A stretch of DNA of 64,000 bases from Deltaproteobacteria bacterium. Its GTDB lineage: Bacteria; Myxococcota_A; Polyangia; Nannocystales; Nannocystaceae. Below the pieces are notes generated by a model that was not told where the DNA came from, did no database searches, and worked only from the letters and a program-made list of their open reading frames with translations. Position 1 is the stretch's first letter; each line of letters opens with the position of its first letter. This document shows positions 7,545-19,341 of this stretch, piece after piece. The translations under genes and the position numbers were made by a program. The DNA is taken from contig JADJEE010000012.1 in the NCBI GenBank assembly GCA_016709225.1, positions 1,841,501-1,905,500 of the forward strand, in the 5' to 3' direction.

Positions 7545-8633
7545 ATGACCCGCACCTCCCCACGCCCGCGCCCGGCCTGCGCCGACGCGACCGATCCACG
7601 CTGGCAGGCGCTGCGCACCCGCGACGCGCGGGCCGACGGCAGCTTCGTCTACGCCGTACGCACCACCGGCGTGTTCTGTCGGCCGTCGTGCCCTGCCCGG
7701 CCGCCGCGGCCCGAGAACGTCAGCTTCTACGCCGAGCCGGCCGCCGCCGTCCGGGCCGGCTTCCGTCCCTGCAAGCGCTGTCGACCCGACGGCCCCAGCC
7801 CCGCGGCGCAGCACGGCGAACTGGTCGCCAAGCTGTGTCGGTTCATCGAGGGTAGCGAGGAGGTGCCGACGCTCGAACAGCTCGCGCAGCACGTCGGCAA
7901 GAGCGAGTTCCACACCCATCGGCTGTTCAAGGCCGGCACCGGGCTGACGCCGCGGGCCTACGCGGCGGCGCATCGCAACCGCCGCGTGCGCAGCGAGCTC
8001 GAGGCCGGCAGCAGCGTGACCGAGGCCATCCATGCGGCGGGCTTCGGCTCGTCGTCGCGCTTCTACGAGACCTCGCGCGCCACACTCGGGATGACGCCGA
8101 CCCGCTGGCGCCAAGGGGGTGATCGCGAGCGCATCCGCTTCGCCGTCGGGCAGTGCAGCCTGGGCGCGATCCTGGTGGCGACGACCGACCTCGGCGTGTG
8201 CGCGATCCTCATCGGTGACGATCCCGAGCCGCTCGTGCACGACCTCGAGCGCAGGTTCCCGCGCGCCGAGCTCGTCGGCGACGACCCGGCATTCGCACAG
8301 ACCATCGCCGCGGTGGTCGGCATGGTCGAAGCGCCACAGCTGGGCCTGCAGCTGCCGCTCGACATCCGCGGCACCGCGTTCCAGCGGCGGGTGTGGGCCG
8401 CACTGCAGGCGATCCCGCCCGGCGAGACCCGCGACTACACCGGCATCGCCGACGCGCTGGGACTGCCGCGATCGGCCCGTGCCGTCGCACAGGCCTGCGC
8501 CGCGAATCCGCTGGCGATCGCGATCCCGTGCCACCGCGTGGTCCGTCGCGACGGCGACCTCGCAGGCTACCGCTGGGGCATCGATCGCAAGCACGCGCTG
8601 CTGCAGCGCGAGCGCGGAGGCGAGTCGCGATGA
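7545..8633 (+). CDS. ada: Ada: bifunctional regulator and methylated-DNA methyltransferase
   Basis: Ada repairs O6-methylguanine and methylphosphotriesters and, once methylated, activates the adaptive response. The 362-residue protein has all three parts. The N-terminal zinc domain carries ligand cysteines 45, 49, 76 and 79 (VFCRPSCPARPP, CKRC). An AraC-type helix-turn-helix region spans about 90-190 (LAQHVGKSEFHTHRLFK, AGFGSSSRFY). The C-terminal methyltransferase domain has the active-site PCHRVVRRDG with acceptor Cys329. ATG 7545 gives the standard Ada N-terminus. The stop overlaps the alkB start (ATGA), so the two repair genes are one operon, as in enterobacteria. Confidence 0.95.
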   Translation: MTRTSPRPRPACADATDPRWQALRTRDARADGSFVYAVRTTGVFCRPSCPARPPRPENVSFYAEPAAAVRAGFRPCKRCRPDGPSPAAQHGELVAKLCRFIEGSEEVPTLEQLAQHVGKSEFHTHRLFKAGTGLTPRAYAAAHRNRRVRSELEAGSSVTEAIHAAGFGSSSRFYETSRATLGMTPTRWRQGGDRERIRFAVGQCSLGAILVATTDLGVCAILIGDDPEPLVHDLERRFPRAELVGDDPAFAQTIAAVVGMVEAPQLGLQLPLDIRGTAFQRRVWAALQAIPPGETRDYTGIADALGLPRSARAVAQACAANPLAIAIPCHRVVRRDGDLAGYRWGIDRKHALLQRERGGESR

Positions 8634-9277
8634 GCCAGGCCCAGCTGGGCTTCTCGCTGGCCGGCGACGATGTCGAGCTGGGCCCCGGCGCGAAGGTGCT
8701 GCAGGGCTTCGCGCTCCCGCTCGAGCGCGCGTTGCTCGACGGTGTCGCGGCGGTGCTCGCCGCGGCGCCGCCACGCCACCTCGTGACGCCGGGCGGCTAC
8801 ACGATGTCGGTCGCGATGACCAACTGCGGCCCGCTCGGCTGGGTCTCGGACGCCCGCGGCTATCGCTACGACGCCCGCGATCCCCTGCGAGACGCGCCGT
8901 GGCCGGCGATGCCGGCAGTCTTCGCCGAGCTCGCCCGACGCGCCGCGGCGGCGCTCGGCTTCGACGACTACGACCCCGATGCGTGCCTGGTGAACCGCTA
9001 CGTGCCGGGGGCACGATTGTCGCTGCACCGCGACGCCGACGAACGCGATCGCGTGGCGCCGATCGTGTCGATCTCGCTCGGTGTGCCGGCGGTGTTCCTG
9101 TTCGGCGGCGACGCGCGCAGCGACGCAACCACGCGGGTCGTGCTCGAGCACGGCGACGTCACGGTGTGGGGTGGGCCGGCGCGCATGCGCTACCACGCGG
9201 TCGCGCCGCTGCGTCGCGCGTGGCACCCGGCGTTCGGCGAGGACCGCATCAACCTCACCTTTCGCAAGGTCCGATGA
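8630..9277 (+). CDS. alkB: AlkB: 2-oxoglutarate/Fe(II) DNA dealkylase
   Basis: AlkB removes 1-methyladenine and 3-methylcytosine lesions by oxidative demethylation using 2-oxoglutarate and Fe(II). The 215-residue product is full length. It shows YTMSVAMTNCGPLGWVSD, the CLVNRYVPGARLSLHRDAD segment with the H-x-D iron ligands, the strand LEHGDVTVWGGPARMRYHAV with the distal His, and the 2-oxoglutarate-binding C-terminus RINLTFRKVR. It is translationally coupled to ada by a 4-bp overlap. The pair is probably induced together by methylated Ada; I did not identify an Ada box. Confidence 0.95.
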   Translation: MSQAQLGFSLAGDDVELGPGAKVLQGFALPLERALLDGVAAVLAAAPPRHLVTPGGYTMSVAMTNCGPLGWVSDARGYRYDARDPLRDAPWPAMPAVFAELARRAAAALGFDDYDPDACLVNRYVPGARLSLHRDADERDRVAPIVSISLGVPAVFLFGGDARSDATTRVVLEHGDVTVWGGPARMRYHAVAPLRRAWHPAFGEDRINLTFRKVR

Positions 9278-9310
9278 CGCGCCTCGCGGTCCGCGGGAGC
9301 CCGAAATTGC

Positions 9311-9346
9311 CGAGGGCGGCCTCCACCATCGGTGGGGCCGCCCTCG
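9311..9346. terminator. Bidirectional terminator hairpin between alkB and hppA
   Basis: An 11-bp GC stem (CGAGGGCGGCC / GGCCGCCCTCG) is extended by 5 more pairs after a single-T bulge, with an ATC loop. It lies in the 109 bp between the convergent alkB and hppA genes. In the hppA direction it is followed by a short CAATTT stretch; in the alkB direction there is no T run. Position and stability favour a terminator serving both genes. Confidence 0.6.
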
Positions 9347-9386
9347 TCGCGCCGACCCTGCGGTCGGCCCACGCTCACCCTGCTCG

Positions 9387-11582
9387 CTAGCCGAGGAAGG
9401 GCGCGATCACGACCGCGACGATCGACATGAGCTTGATGAGGATGTTCAAGCTCGGGCCGGCGGTGTCCTTGAAGGGGTCGCCAACGGTGTCGCCGATGAC
9501 GGCGGCCTTGTGGCGCTCCGAACCCTTGCCGGTGTTCACCTTGAGGTCGTAGTCCTTCTTCTGCTCCTCGACCTGCTTCTTCGCGTTGTCCCACGCACCA
9601 CCGGCGTTGGACATGAAGATCGCGAGCATCACGCCCGACACCAGCGTGCCGGCGAGCAGACCACCCAGGGCCAGCGGCGACCAGAAGCCCATCACCACCG
9701 GCGAGATGACCGCCAGCAGGCCCGGCACGATCATGCGCTTGATGGCGGCCTGGGTGGAGATGGCGACGCACTTGGCGACCTGCGCGTCCTTCGTGGCCTC
9801 GAAGATCTGCTCCTCCTCGGCGTCCGTCAGCTCGCGGTTCTCGTCCTCGGCCGCCTTCACGAGCTCGAGCGCGGGGCGCAGCTTCGGGATCTCGCGGAAC
9901 TGCCGGCGGACCTCCTGGATCATCTCCATCGCGGCCTCACCGACGGCCTTCATGGCCATCGACGAGAACAGGAACGGCATCATGCCGCCGATGAGCAGGC
10001 CGACCGTGACGTGCGGATGCGTGAGCGGCATCGCCGTGGTGGGCAGCGCGATCTGCTTGTAGCCAGCGAACAGCGCCAGCGCGGCGAGGGCCGCCGAGCC
10101 GATCGCGAAGCCCTTGCCGATCGCCGCGGTGGTGTTGCCGACCGCGTCGAGGTTGTCGGTGCGCTCGCGGACCTCGTGGGGGAGGTTGGCCATCTGCGCG
10201 ATGCCGCCGGCGTTGTCCGAGATGGGGCCGTAGGCATCGACCGCCAGCTGGATGCCAGTGGTCGAGAGCATGCCCAGACCCGCCAGCGCGATGCCGTAGA
10301 GGCCGGCGTAGTGGTTGGCCAGGAGGATCGCGGCCGCGATGCAGACCACCGGCGCGGCGGTCGAGCGCATGCCGACGCCGAGACCGGCGATGATGTTGGT
10401 CGCGGGGCCGGTGGCCGACTGCGCCACCACCGAGTCGACCGGCGGCTTGTGCTTGCTGCAGTAGTAGTCGGTGATGAAGCCGATCGCGACGCCCGCCGCG
10501 AGACCACCCGCCATCGGGATGAAGAGGTCGAGCGTGGTCTTGGCGCTGCCGTCGTACATGATCGGGTGCTTGCCCGCAGCGGCGACGCCCACGAAGTAGT
10601 CGACCACGAAGTAGGCGATGGCGACCATCACCACCGCGGCACCGGTCGAGCCGCCGTTGAGCGCGCTCTGCGGGTTGCCACCCTCCTTGGTCTTGACCAC
10701 GTAGGTCGCGGCCACCGAGACCACCACGCCGATCGCGGCGAGGACCATCGGCAGCAGCACCGCCTCGAGGCGACCCTGCTGCAGGGTCACGCCGATGACC
10801 ATCGCACCGACGATCGCGGCGATGTACGACTCGAAGAGATCGGCGCCCATGCCAGCGACGTCGCCGACGTTGTCACCGACGTTGTCGGCGATGGTCGCGG
10901 GGTTGAGCGGGTGATCCTCGGGGATGCCCGACTCGACCTTGCCGACCAGGTCGCCACCGACGTCGGCGGCCTTGGTGTAGATGCCACCGCCGACGCGGGC
11001 GAACAGCGCGATCGACGAGGCGCCCATCGAGTAGCCGGCCAGCAGCTGCACCACCTGGTAGAGCGCCGTCTTGCCGTGCTCGACGCCCTCGACGTTCGCG
11101 AGCGCGTTGGTCGAGCCGTTGAATGCGATGAAGAGGATACCGAGGCCGAGCAGGCCGAGACCGACCACGCTCATGCCCATCACGGCACCACCGCGGAAGG
11201 CGATGACGAGCGCGGGTGCGAGGCCGCGGCGCGCGGCGGCGGCGGTGCGCACGTTGGCCTGGGTGGCGACGCGCATGCCGAAGTAGCCCGACAGCGCCGA
11301 TGCGCCCGCACCGGAGATGAACGCCAAGCCGATCATCCACGAGGCGCCCACCGAGAGGTTGAGCATGATGAGCAGCGCGGCGACGGCGACCACGAAGATC
11401 GCGAGCACGCGGTACTCGGCGCCGATGAAGGCCATCGCGCCCTTGTAGATCTGATCGGCGATCGTCTGCATGCGACGGTCGCCGGGGTCCTGCTTGCCGA
11501 TCCAGGTCGCGGTCGTGTACGCGTAGACCAGGCCGATCAAGCCGGCGGCGGGGATCATGTAGAGAAGCGTCTGGTTGTCCAC
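9387..11582 (-). CDS. hppA: Membrane-bound ion-pumping pyrophosphatase, K+-dependent type
   Basis: This integral membrane pyrophosphatase couples PPi hydrolysis to H+ (or Na+) export. The 731-residue protein has the family core motifs DVGGDLVGKVESGIPEDHPL, the following NPATIADNVGDNVGDVAGMG, and the conserved C-terminal GDTVGDPFKDTAGPSLNILI. The GNTTAAIGKG motif has Ala where K+-independent enzymes have Lys, which points to the K+-dependent class; H+ versus Na+ was not resolved. GTG 11582 is chosen because it begins a typical N-terminal helix; sequence upstream is not family-like. It lies downstream of pth on the same strand, 216 bp away, so it probably has its own promoter. Confidence 0.94.
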   Translation of the reverse strand: MDNQTLLYMIPAAGLIGLVYAYTTATWIGKQDPGDRRMQTIADQIYKGAMAFIGAEYRVLAIFVVAVAALLIMLNLSVGASWMIGLAFISGAGASALSGYFGMRVATQANVRTAAAARRGLAPALVIAFRGGAVMGMSVVGLGLLGLGILFIAFNGSTNALANVEGVEHGKTALYQVVQLLAGYSMGASSIALFARVGGGIYTKAADVGGDLVGKVESGIPEDHPLNPATIADNVGDNVGDVAGMGADLFESYIAAIVGAMVIGVTLQQGRLEAVLLPMVLAAIGVVVSVAATYVVKTKEGGNPQSALNGGSTGAAVVMVAIAYFVVDYFVGVAAAGKHPIMYDGSAKTTLDLFIPMAGGLAAGVAIGFITDYYCSKHKPPVDSVVAQSATGPATNIIAGLGVGMRSTAAPVVCIAAAILLANHYAGLYGIALAGLGMLSTTGIQLAVDAYGPISDNAGGIAQMANLPHEVRERTDNLDAVGNTTAAIGKGFAIGSAALAALALFAGYKQIALPTTAMPLTHPHVTVGLLIGGMMPFLFSSMAMKAVGEAAMEMIQEVRRQFREIPKLRPALELVKAAEDENRELTDAEEEQIFEATKDAQVAKCVAISTQAAIKRMIVPGLLAVISPVVMGFWSPLALGGLLAGTLVSGVMLAIFMSNAGGAWDNAKKQVEEQKKDYDLKVNTGKGSERHKAAVIGDTVGDPFKDTAGPSLNILIKLMSIVAVVIAPFLG

Positions 11583-11798
11583 GGAGGTTTTGCCTTCCGC
11601 GCCGCAGGCAGCCGCCCTCGCGAAGAGGACGAGAACCCGAGTCGCGCGGGGCACGACATACACGCAAAACTGGCCTCGGGGAAGGGTGTTCGATGCGGCG
11701 GCGACGTGCGGGCGCACGCGCATCGCGAGCCAGTGGCGACGTAAGCCAGGTCATGTCGCCCGCGCACGGGCGCATGCCATCGGCGATCGCCGCCGGAC

Positions 11799-12401
11799 TC
11801 AGGCCTGCCCGGTGCCCTTGGTGTTGGTCGCCAACATCGCGGCCTGGACGCCGTCCCGGAGGATCGCCGTGATGGCCTGCTCGGCCCGATCCAACATCGA
11901 CGGCAGCTCGATCGCGCGTTCGCTGGCGCCGAAGTCCGACAGCACCCAGTCGGCGACCTCACCGTGGACCGGACGACCGACACCCATGCGAACCCGCACG
12001 AATTCGGCGGACCCCAGCGCGGGGATGATGTCGCGCAGGCCGTTGTGCCCGCCATGGCCGCCGCCCTGCTTGACGGCCACGCGACCGAGCACGAAGTCGA
12101 TCTCGTCGTGGACCACGACGACCTGCTTGGGCGGCACGTGGAAGAACCCCGCCGCCGCCCCGACGCTCTGGCCCGAGCGGTTCATGTACGTCTGCGGCTC
12201 GAGCACGACCACGCGCCCGAACGGTGTCGACAGCGTCACGGTGCGGGCGTGGAACTTCTCGCGCCAGCCATCGGCGCCGGGCGTCGCGAAACGATCGGCC
12301 CAGCGCTCGACGGCCATGAAGCCGACGTTGTGGCGATGGCCGGCGTACTTGGCCCCGGGGTTGCCGAGGCCCACCAACAGCCATGGCGCCGCGTCGGCCA
12401 C
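11799..12401 (-). CDS. pth: Peptidyl-tRNA hydrolase
   Basis: Pth recycles peptidyl-tRNAs that drop off ribosomes. The 200-residue protein has the N-terminal LLVGLGNPGAKYAGHRHNVG with catalytic His24, TYMNRSGQSV, VVVHDEIDFVLGR with the conserved Asp, and GGHGGHNGLRDI. The start is GTG 12401; an ATG 14 bases downstream is out of frame. It begins 3 nt after the rplY stop, so rplY and pth are co-transcribed and probably coupled, an arrangement known in many bacteria. Confidence 0.96.
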   Translation of the reverse strand: MADAAPWLLVGLGNPGAKYAGHRHNVGFMAVERWADRFATPGADGWREKFHARTVTLSTPFGRVVVLEPQTYMNRSGQSVGAAAGFFHVPPKQVVVVHDEIDFVLGRVAVKQGGGHGGHNGLRDIIPALGSAEFVRVRMGVGRPVHGEVADWVLSDFGASERAIELPSMLDRAEQAITAILRDGVQAAMLATNTKGTGQA

Positions 12402-12404
12402 GGG

Positions 12405-13091
12405 CTACTTCTTGGCGGGCGCCTTGGCGGCGGGTGCAGCCTTGGCGGCGGGCGCAGCCTTGCCCGCCGGAGCAGCCTTGCCACCGGGGGCCGGGGCCGC
12501 GACCTCGTCCTCGGCCTTGGCGCGCGCGAGGTGGCAGATCACCAGCGGCAGCTCGCCGTGCTCGTCGACGCGGGCGTTGTCCAGCTTCACGTCCTTCATC
12601 TTGATCGACTCGCCGTTGTCGAGCGGCGTGACGTCGAGGACGATCTCGGCGGGCACGTGGGCCGGCTTGGCGGCGACGTGCACGGTGCGGCGGGTGATGT
12701 CGACCCGGCCGCCCTTGACCATGCCGGCCGCGCGACCGATCACGCGCACGGGCACCGGGCGCACGACCTCCTTCTCGGGGTCGACGCGCATGAAGTCGAT
12801 GTGCACCACGGCGTCGCGCAGCGAGTCGCGCTGGATGTCGGTGATCATGCACAGCTCCTCGCCCGCGGCCTTGCCGTCCTTCTTGAGCGCGAGCTTGAAG
12901 TAGGTGTTGTAGCCCATCTTCGGATCGGTCGCGCGCAGGTACGAGTGGGGATCGATCGCGATCGAGACCGACTCGCCGCCGCGGCCGTACACCACCGCCG
13001 GGAACTTGCCCGCGCGACGCAGACGGCGGACGCCGCCCTTGCCATCGGGGACGCGGAGATCGACTTCGAGGACACCGTAGGTCTGGGACAT
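12405..13091 (-). CDS. rplY: 50S ribosomal protein L25, general stress protein CTC type
   Basis: L25/CTC binds 5S rRNA. The 228-residue protein is the long two-domain form: an N-terminal L25 domain (RRLRRAGKFPAVVYGRG, then the IDFMRVD region) and the CTC beta domain (about residues 95-190: VPVRVIGRAAGMVKGG, then VPAEIVLDVTPLDNGESIKM). The last ~30 residues are a repetitive Ala/Lys/Pro tail, likely disordered and basic. ATG 13091 has an AGGAG site 5 nt upstream. It is first of an rplY-pth pair. The usual upstream partner prs is 25 kb away here. Confidence 0.94.
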   Translation of the reverse strand: MSQTYGVLEVDLRVPDGKGGVRRLRRAGKFPAVVYGRGGESVSIAIDPHSYLRATDPKMGYNTYFKLALKKDGKAAGEELCMITDIQRDSLRDAVVHIDFMRVDPEKEVVRPVPVRVIGRAAGMVKGGRVDITRRTVHVAAKPAHVPAEIVLDVTPLDNGESIKMKDVKLDNARVDEHGELPLVICHLARAKAEDEVAAPAPGGKAAPAGKAAPAAKAAPAAKAPAKK

Positions 13092-13306
13092 GGGAACTCC
13101 TGCGATCGCCCACGCCGAGGCGGCGGGGGCGTGGTTGGTGGCGGGTCTCGGGTAGGTGCCGCCAGAATGGGGCTTCGCCGCCGAGGCTCCCGCGAGGGAG
13201 GACGCGGGACCCAAAGAGGGACCTGCGCGGGCGATCGGATAGCCGCTGCCCGGCACGTTCGTCAAGTCGCCGCGTGGGCCCGCGGGCGGCGGGCTCCGAA
13301 GGTCCG

Positions 13307-16039
<2,733 letters not shown>

Positions 16040-16051
16040 GACGCTGCGATT

Positions 16052-16966
16052 CTAGCGACGGCGCGTCCGCAGGCGCAGGCCCACCAGTCCGAACAGCCCC
16101 AGCAGGCCGACGAGGCCCGACGCCGGTCCGCGCGACGCCGCACTCGTGCACGCGCAGCCGCCCCCGTCGTCGTCGGTCGAGCCGGCAGAATCAGTGCCAC
16201 CGGTGCCGCCGCTGCCACCGCCGAGCGTCGCATCGCCGGTCGACTCGCCGCCCGCGGTCGCGCTCGCGCTGCCACTGGCGCTCGCGCTGGCGCTGGCGTC
16301 GGTGGTCGCGGAGGTGGTGCCGTCGGTGCCGCTCGCCGAGGCCGAGCCGCCGCTGCTGTCACCGGAGTCGTTGCCACCGCCGCTGGTATCGCCCGCCGAC
16401 GGCGTGATCGAGATGTTCGCGCAGTGGTGGTAGTAGCAACCGCCGGGGTTGTTCAGGCCGTGCTCCGACATGAACTGGATGATCTGCAGGGTGCAGTTGG
16501 TGCACGTGACGTCGTTGGGCAGCGTGATGTCGATCGACTGCGGCGAGTCGAACGCGCTGGTGTGCTCGAACACGCCATCGGCCAGCACCGGGAACACCGG
16601 CGGATCCATGATCGCCGCCGAGCCGCAGGCGAACATGTCGCCGGGTGTGACGTCGGGCTCCGCCGGCAGCTCGCTGGGGTCGTTGACCGCCAGCGCGATG
16701 CGGTAGTGACCGGGGTGGTAGACCGTCTCGTCGATCGTGATCGTGATGGTGTCGCCGCCCTGATAGGCGGTGATCATGTCGGTGGGGACCGCGGTGCCAT
16801 TGTCGCCGCAGGGCGGCGCCTTCTGGGGATCGCCCAACCCGCTCTGCTCGAAGTTCGCGGCCGGTGCCTGCAGCACGAAGTGCGCGCCCGCGATCGAGGG
16901 GGAAACGACGACCCCGCCGAAGGCAGCGAGACCGAGAACGAGCCGATGACCCAGACGAATGTGCAC
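16052..16966 (-). CDS. Secreted polysaccharide-monooxygenase-like protein with MYXO-CTERM tail
   Basis: This 304-residue secreted protein starts at GTG 16966. The signal peptide (LVLGLAAFGGVVVSPSIAGA) would be cleaved to leave a mature N-terminal His (HFVLQAPAANF), as in copper polysaccharide monooxygenases where the first residue forms half of the histidine brace. A cysteine-containing domain follows (GHYRIALAVNDP, CTNCTLQIIQFM, CYYHHCANISITP). It resembles the SCE4755-type monooxygenase-like proteins I recall from Sorangium. A Gly/Ser/Thr linker of ~80 residues then leads to the C-terminal CACTS, hydrophobic helix and Arg cluster that mark MYXO-CTERM sorting to the surface. Enzymatic activity is inferred, not shown. 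Confidence 0.72.
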   Translation of the reverse strand: MHIRLGHRLVLGLAAFGGVVVSPSIAGAHFVLQAPAANFEQSGLGDPQKAPPCGDNGTAVPTDMITAYQGGDTITITIDETVYHPGHYRIALAVNDPSELPAEPDVTPGDMFACGSAAIMDPPVFPVLADGVFEHTSAFDSPQSIDITLPNDVTCTNCTLQIIQFMSEHGLNNPGGCYYHHCANISITPSAGDTSGGGNDSGDSSGGSASASGTDGTTSATTDASASASASGSASATAGGESTGDATLGGGSGGTGGTDSAGSTDDDGGGCACTSAASRGPASGLVGLLGLFGLVGLRLRTRRR

Positions 16967-17218
16967 GGGCCAACGGTACACGAACTCGCACGGCGCCGCC
17001 GCCCGTCGCGTCCGCGTCGGACCTGCGATCGCGCGGTCGCGTGTCGGGAGCGTGAGGTCGCGAGACACTTGCACAAGCGTTGAAATGCCGCGCGGCGGGG
17101 GCCCAGGGACCCGTGCAGCGACCGACGCACCGGCACGCCCGCGGGCGTAGTAACGACGCCCCACGGGAGACACCGACGACGGCGCGCACGGGCGCCACAT
17201 GCGGTCGCACCTTCGAGC

Positions 17219-17983
17219 ATGCTGCACTGGCCACGAATCGTCGCTTCGCTGCTGTTGTGCCTGCCGTTGGCGGCCCAAGCCGCCGGTACCACCGACGAAG
17301 CCGTGGTCGCGCTGCGCGTCGAGGTCGAGCGACTCGCCGGTGAGCTCGCGCAGGTGCGGGCCGAGCAGACCGAGCAGCTCGCGGCGCTGCGGGCCGAGCG
17401 GGTCGAGCTCGCGCGAGCGCTCCGGGCGGCGCGCTCCCGCAACGCGCAGCTGCGCGAGCTGCAGGCGCAGGACGCCGCGCGCGACGAGGCCGAGATCACC
17501 GCGGCGGCCCGCGGTCGTGCACCGGCGCTGGCGGCGATCGCCGCGGTGCGCGAGCACGTGCGAGCCTCGCTGCCGTTCGCGCGAGCCGATCGCGAGGCCG
17601 AGCTCGATCGCATCGAGGCCTCCCTGCAGGTCAGCGAACCCGATCTCGGGCGCGCGATGCAGCGACTGTGGCGGTTCGTCGAGCAGGACCTCGCGCTGGC
17701 CGGAGAGATCGAGCTCGGCCAGCAGGTGGTCACGACCGCGGGCGACGAGCAGCTCGCCGAGGTGCTGCGCATCGGCATGGCCGTGATGTACGTGCGCACG
17801 CAGGCTGGCGCGGTGGCGTGGACTCGCCACGACGGCACCACGTGGCGCATCGAACCCATCGACGATCCCGCGATGGCGCGCGAGGTGCTCGCGCTGTTCG
17901 ACGCCTACCACGACAACCGCGGCTTCGGCCCCGCCGTGCTGCCGTTGCCGCGCGAGACGCTGCAGCCGGGGGGCACGCCATGA
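17219..17983 (+). CDS. DUF3450-family periplasmic protein of a TonB operon
   Basis: This 254-residue exported protein has signal peptide MLHWPRIVASLLLCLPLAAQ and AQAA cleavage. A long coiled coil (about residues 28-95, with regular Leu/Glu/Arg heptads) precedes a globular part (LPFARADREAELDRIEASLQ, QRLWRFVEQDLALAGEIELG). This matches the DUF3450 family found at the head of TonB2/ExbB2-type operons in Vibrio and other proteobacteria, where its role is poorly defined. It is the first of seven genes; the stop overlaps the next start (ATGA). The divergent 252 bp upstream probably carries the operon promoter. Confidence 0.8.
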   Translation: MLHWPRIVASLLLCLPLAAQAAGTTDEAVVALRVEVERLAGELAQVRAEQTEQLAALRAERVELARALRAARSRNAQLRELQAQDAARDEAEITAAARGRAPALAAIAAVREHVRASLPFARADREAELDRIEASLQVSEPDLGRAMQRLWRFVEQDLALAGEIELGQQVVTTAGDEQLAEVLRIGMAVMYVRTQAGAVAWTRHDGTTWRIEPIDDPAMAREVLALFDAYHDNRGFGPAVLPLPRETLQPGGTP

Positions 17984-19341
17984 TCGTCGGACTGCTCGCC
18001 GCGCAGCTGACCGTCGCGGTGTACTCGGCACCGCCGTCGCTCGAGGCCGCCCGTACCGACGAGCTCGAGGCGCTCCGGACGGAGCGCGATGGTCTGCGCA
18101 AGGCGGTCGACGACGCGGCATCCGGCGCCAAGGCGGCGATCCGCAGCGCCGAGGCCGAGGTCGAGCAGCTCACGCGCGAGCTCGCCGGCGTGCAGCTCGA
18201 CAACGCCGCCCGCGAGCGCTCGTTGCCGGCGAGCGAGCGCACCCGCGCCGGCGCGACGCAGCAGCGCCAGCTCGCCGAGCTGCAGCAACAACAGGCCGGC
18301 TGGCTCGAGCTCCACCAGGCCGCGCCGGTCGCGGGCGAGGCCGACGATCTCGAGCGACTGCCGCGGCTGTTCGAGGCGGTGCTGCGCCACGCCGATCGAG
18401 CCGCGCGCGCGCGGATCGAGTCCGACGCGACGTGGTTCGACGTCGATGGCAGCGCTCGACACGGCGCGGTGCTGCGCGTGGGGGAGCTGGCCGCGGTCGC
18501 GTGGGACGACGCTGCGCAGCCGCTGGTCGACACTCCGCAGGGGCTGCAGGCCGCGGCGGGCGTAACGGGTGCGCGGATCGACGGCAGCGACGGCGTGCGC
18601 GTGCGGGTGGTGCTGCAGGATCCCGACGTCGCGACCGACCCGCGCGCGTGGCTGGCCCCCGACTGGCGCCAGACCATGGATCGCGGCGGCCCGCTGATGT
18701 GGGTGCTGCTGGGCTTCGGCGTGCTGGCAGCGTTGGTGGCGATCGAGCGCCTGCTCGCCGTGGGCTGGATCGCGCTGCGGTGGCGCGCCGCGGTGCGACG
18801 CCTCGAGGCCGCGGTGAGGCTGCCGGCCGCGCAACGCGACGCAGCGCTCGCAGCCGAGCGCGATCCGATCGCCACGCCGTTGGTGGTGGTGCTGGCCCCG
18901 GCCGCCCACGCCGATCGCAGCGCGATCGAGGAGCTCGCGACCCAGGCGGTGATCGGCATCCGCGAGCGGCTCTACCGACGGCTGTCGCTGCTGTCGCTGG
19001 CCGCCGCGGTCGCACCGCTCGCCGGCCTGCTCGGCACCGTCAACGGCATGATCACCACCTTCTCGGTGGTCACGAGCAAGGGCACCTCCGACGCCCAGCA
19101 ACTCGCCGGTGGCATCTCCGAGGCGCTGCTGACCACGCAGTTCGGGCTCGCGGTGGCGATCCCGGCGCTGGTCGTGCACGCACTGCTGCTGCGGGGCGCG
19201 AGACGTGTGCTGGTCGCGATCGAGCAAGCAGTGCTGCAGCACATCCATGGCATCGCCGGCGGGCACGAGCACCATCACGGGCACGAGCACGGTGCCTTCG
19301 CCGACGCGGTCGCCCCCCGCGACGGGGTCGAGGACGCATGA
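17980..19341 (+). CDS. Long ExbB/TtpC-like MotA/TolQ/ExbB proton channel protein
   Basis: This 453-residue inner-membrane protein has an N-terminal exported coiled-coil region (about 1-110) and a periplasmic domain to about 225. The MotA/TolQ/ExbB channel domain at about 235-435 includes SLAAAVAPLAGLLGTVNGMI and GGISEALLTTQFGLAVAIPA. This layout is that of TtpC in Vibrio TonB2 systems, which adds a fourth component to TonB-ExbB-ExbD. The C-terminus is strikingly His-rich (HIHGIAGGHEHHHGHEHG), suggesting metal contact in the cytoplasm or periplasm. Start and stop both overlap neighbours by 4 bp. Confidence 0.85.
   Translation: MIVGLLAAQLTVAVYSAPPSLEAARTDELEALRTERDGLRKAVDDAASGAKAAIRSAEAEVEQLTRELAGVQLDNAARERSLPASERTRAGATQQRQLAELQQQQAGWLELHQAAPVAGEADDLERLPRLFEAVLRHADRAARARIESDATWFDVDGSARHGAVLRVGELAAVAWDDAAQPLVDTPQGLQAAAGVTGARIDGSDGVRVRVVLQDPDVATDPRAWLAPDWRQTMDRGGPLMWVLLGFGVLAALVAIERLLAVGWIALRWRAAVRRLEAAVRLPAAQRDAALAAERDPIATPLVVVLAPAAHADRSAIEELATQAVIGIRERLYRRLSLLSLAAAVAPLAGLLGTVNGMITTFSVVTSKGTSDAQQLAGGISEALLTTQFGLAVAIPALVVHALLLRGARRVLVAIEQAVLQHIHGIAGGHEHHHGHEHGAFADAVAPRDGVEDA

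Noticed and set aside
9081..11744. 887-codon open frame opposite hppA
   Set aside because: It is the antisense shadow of hppA. Its composition is Arg/His/Asp/Gly-rich without domains, as expected for GC-rich antisense frames.
16145..16330. Ser/Ala/Gly repeat in the monooxygenase-like gene as a mobile or minisatellite element
   Set aside because: It is the normal low-complexity linker before the MYXO-CTERM tail, similar to linkers in other lipoproteins of this window.
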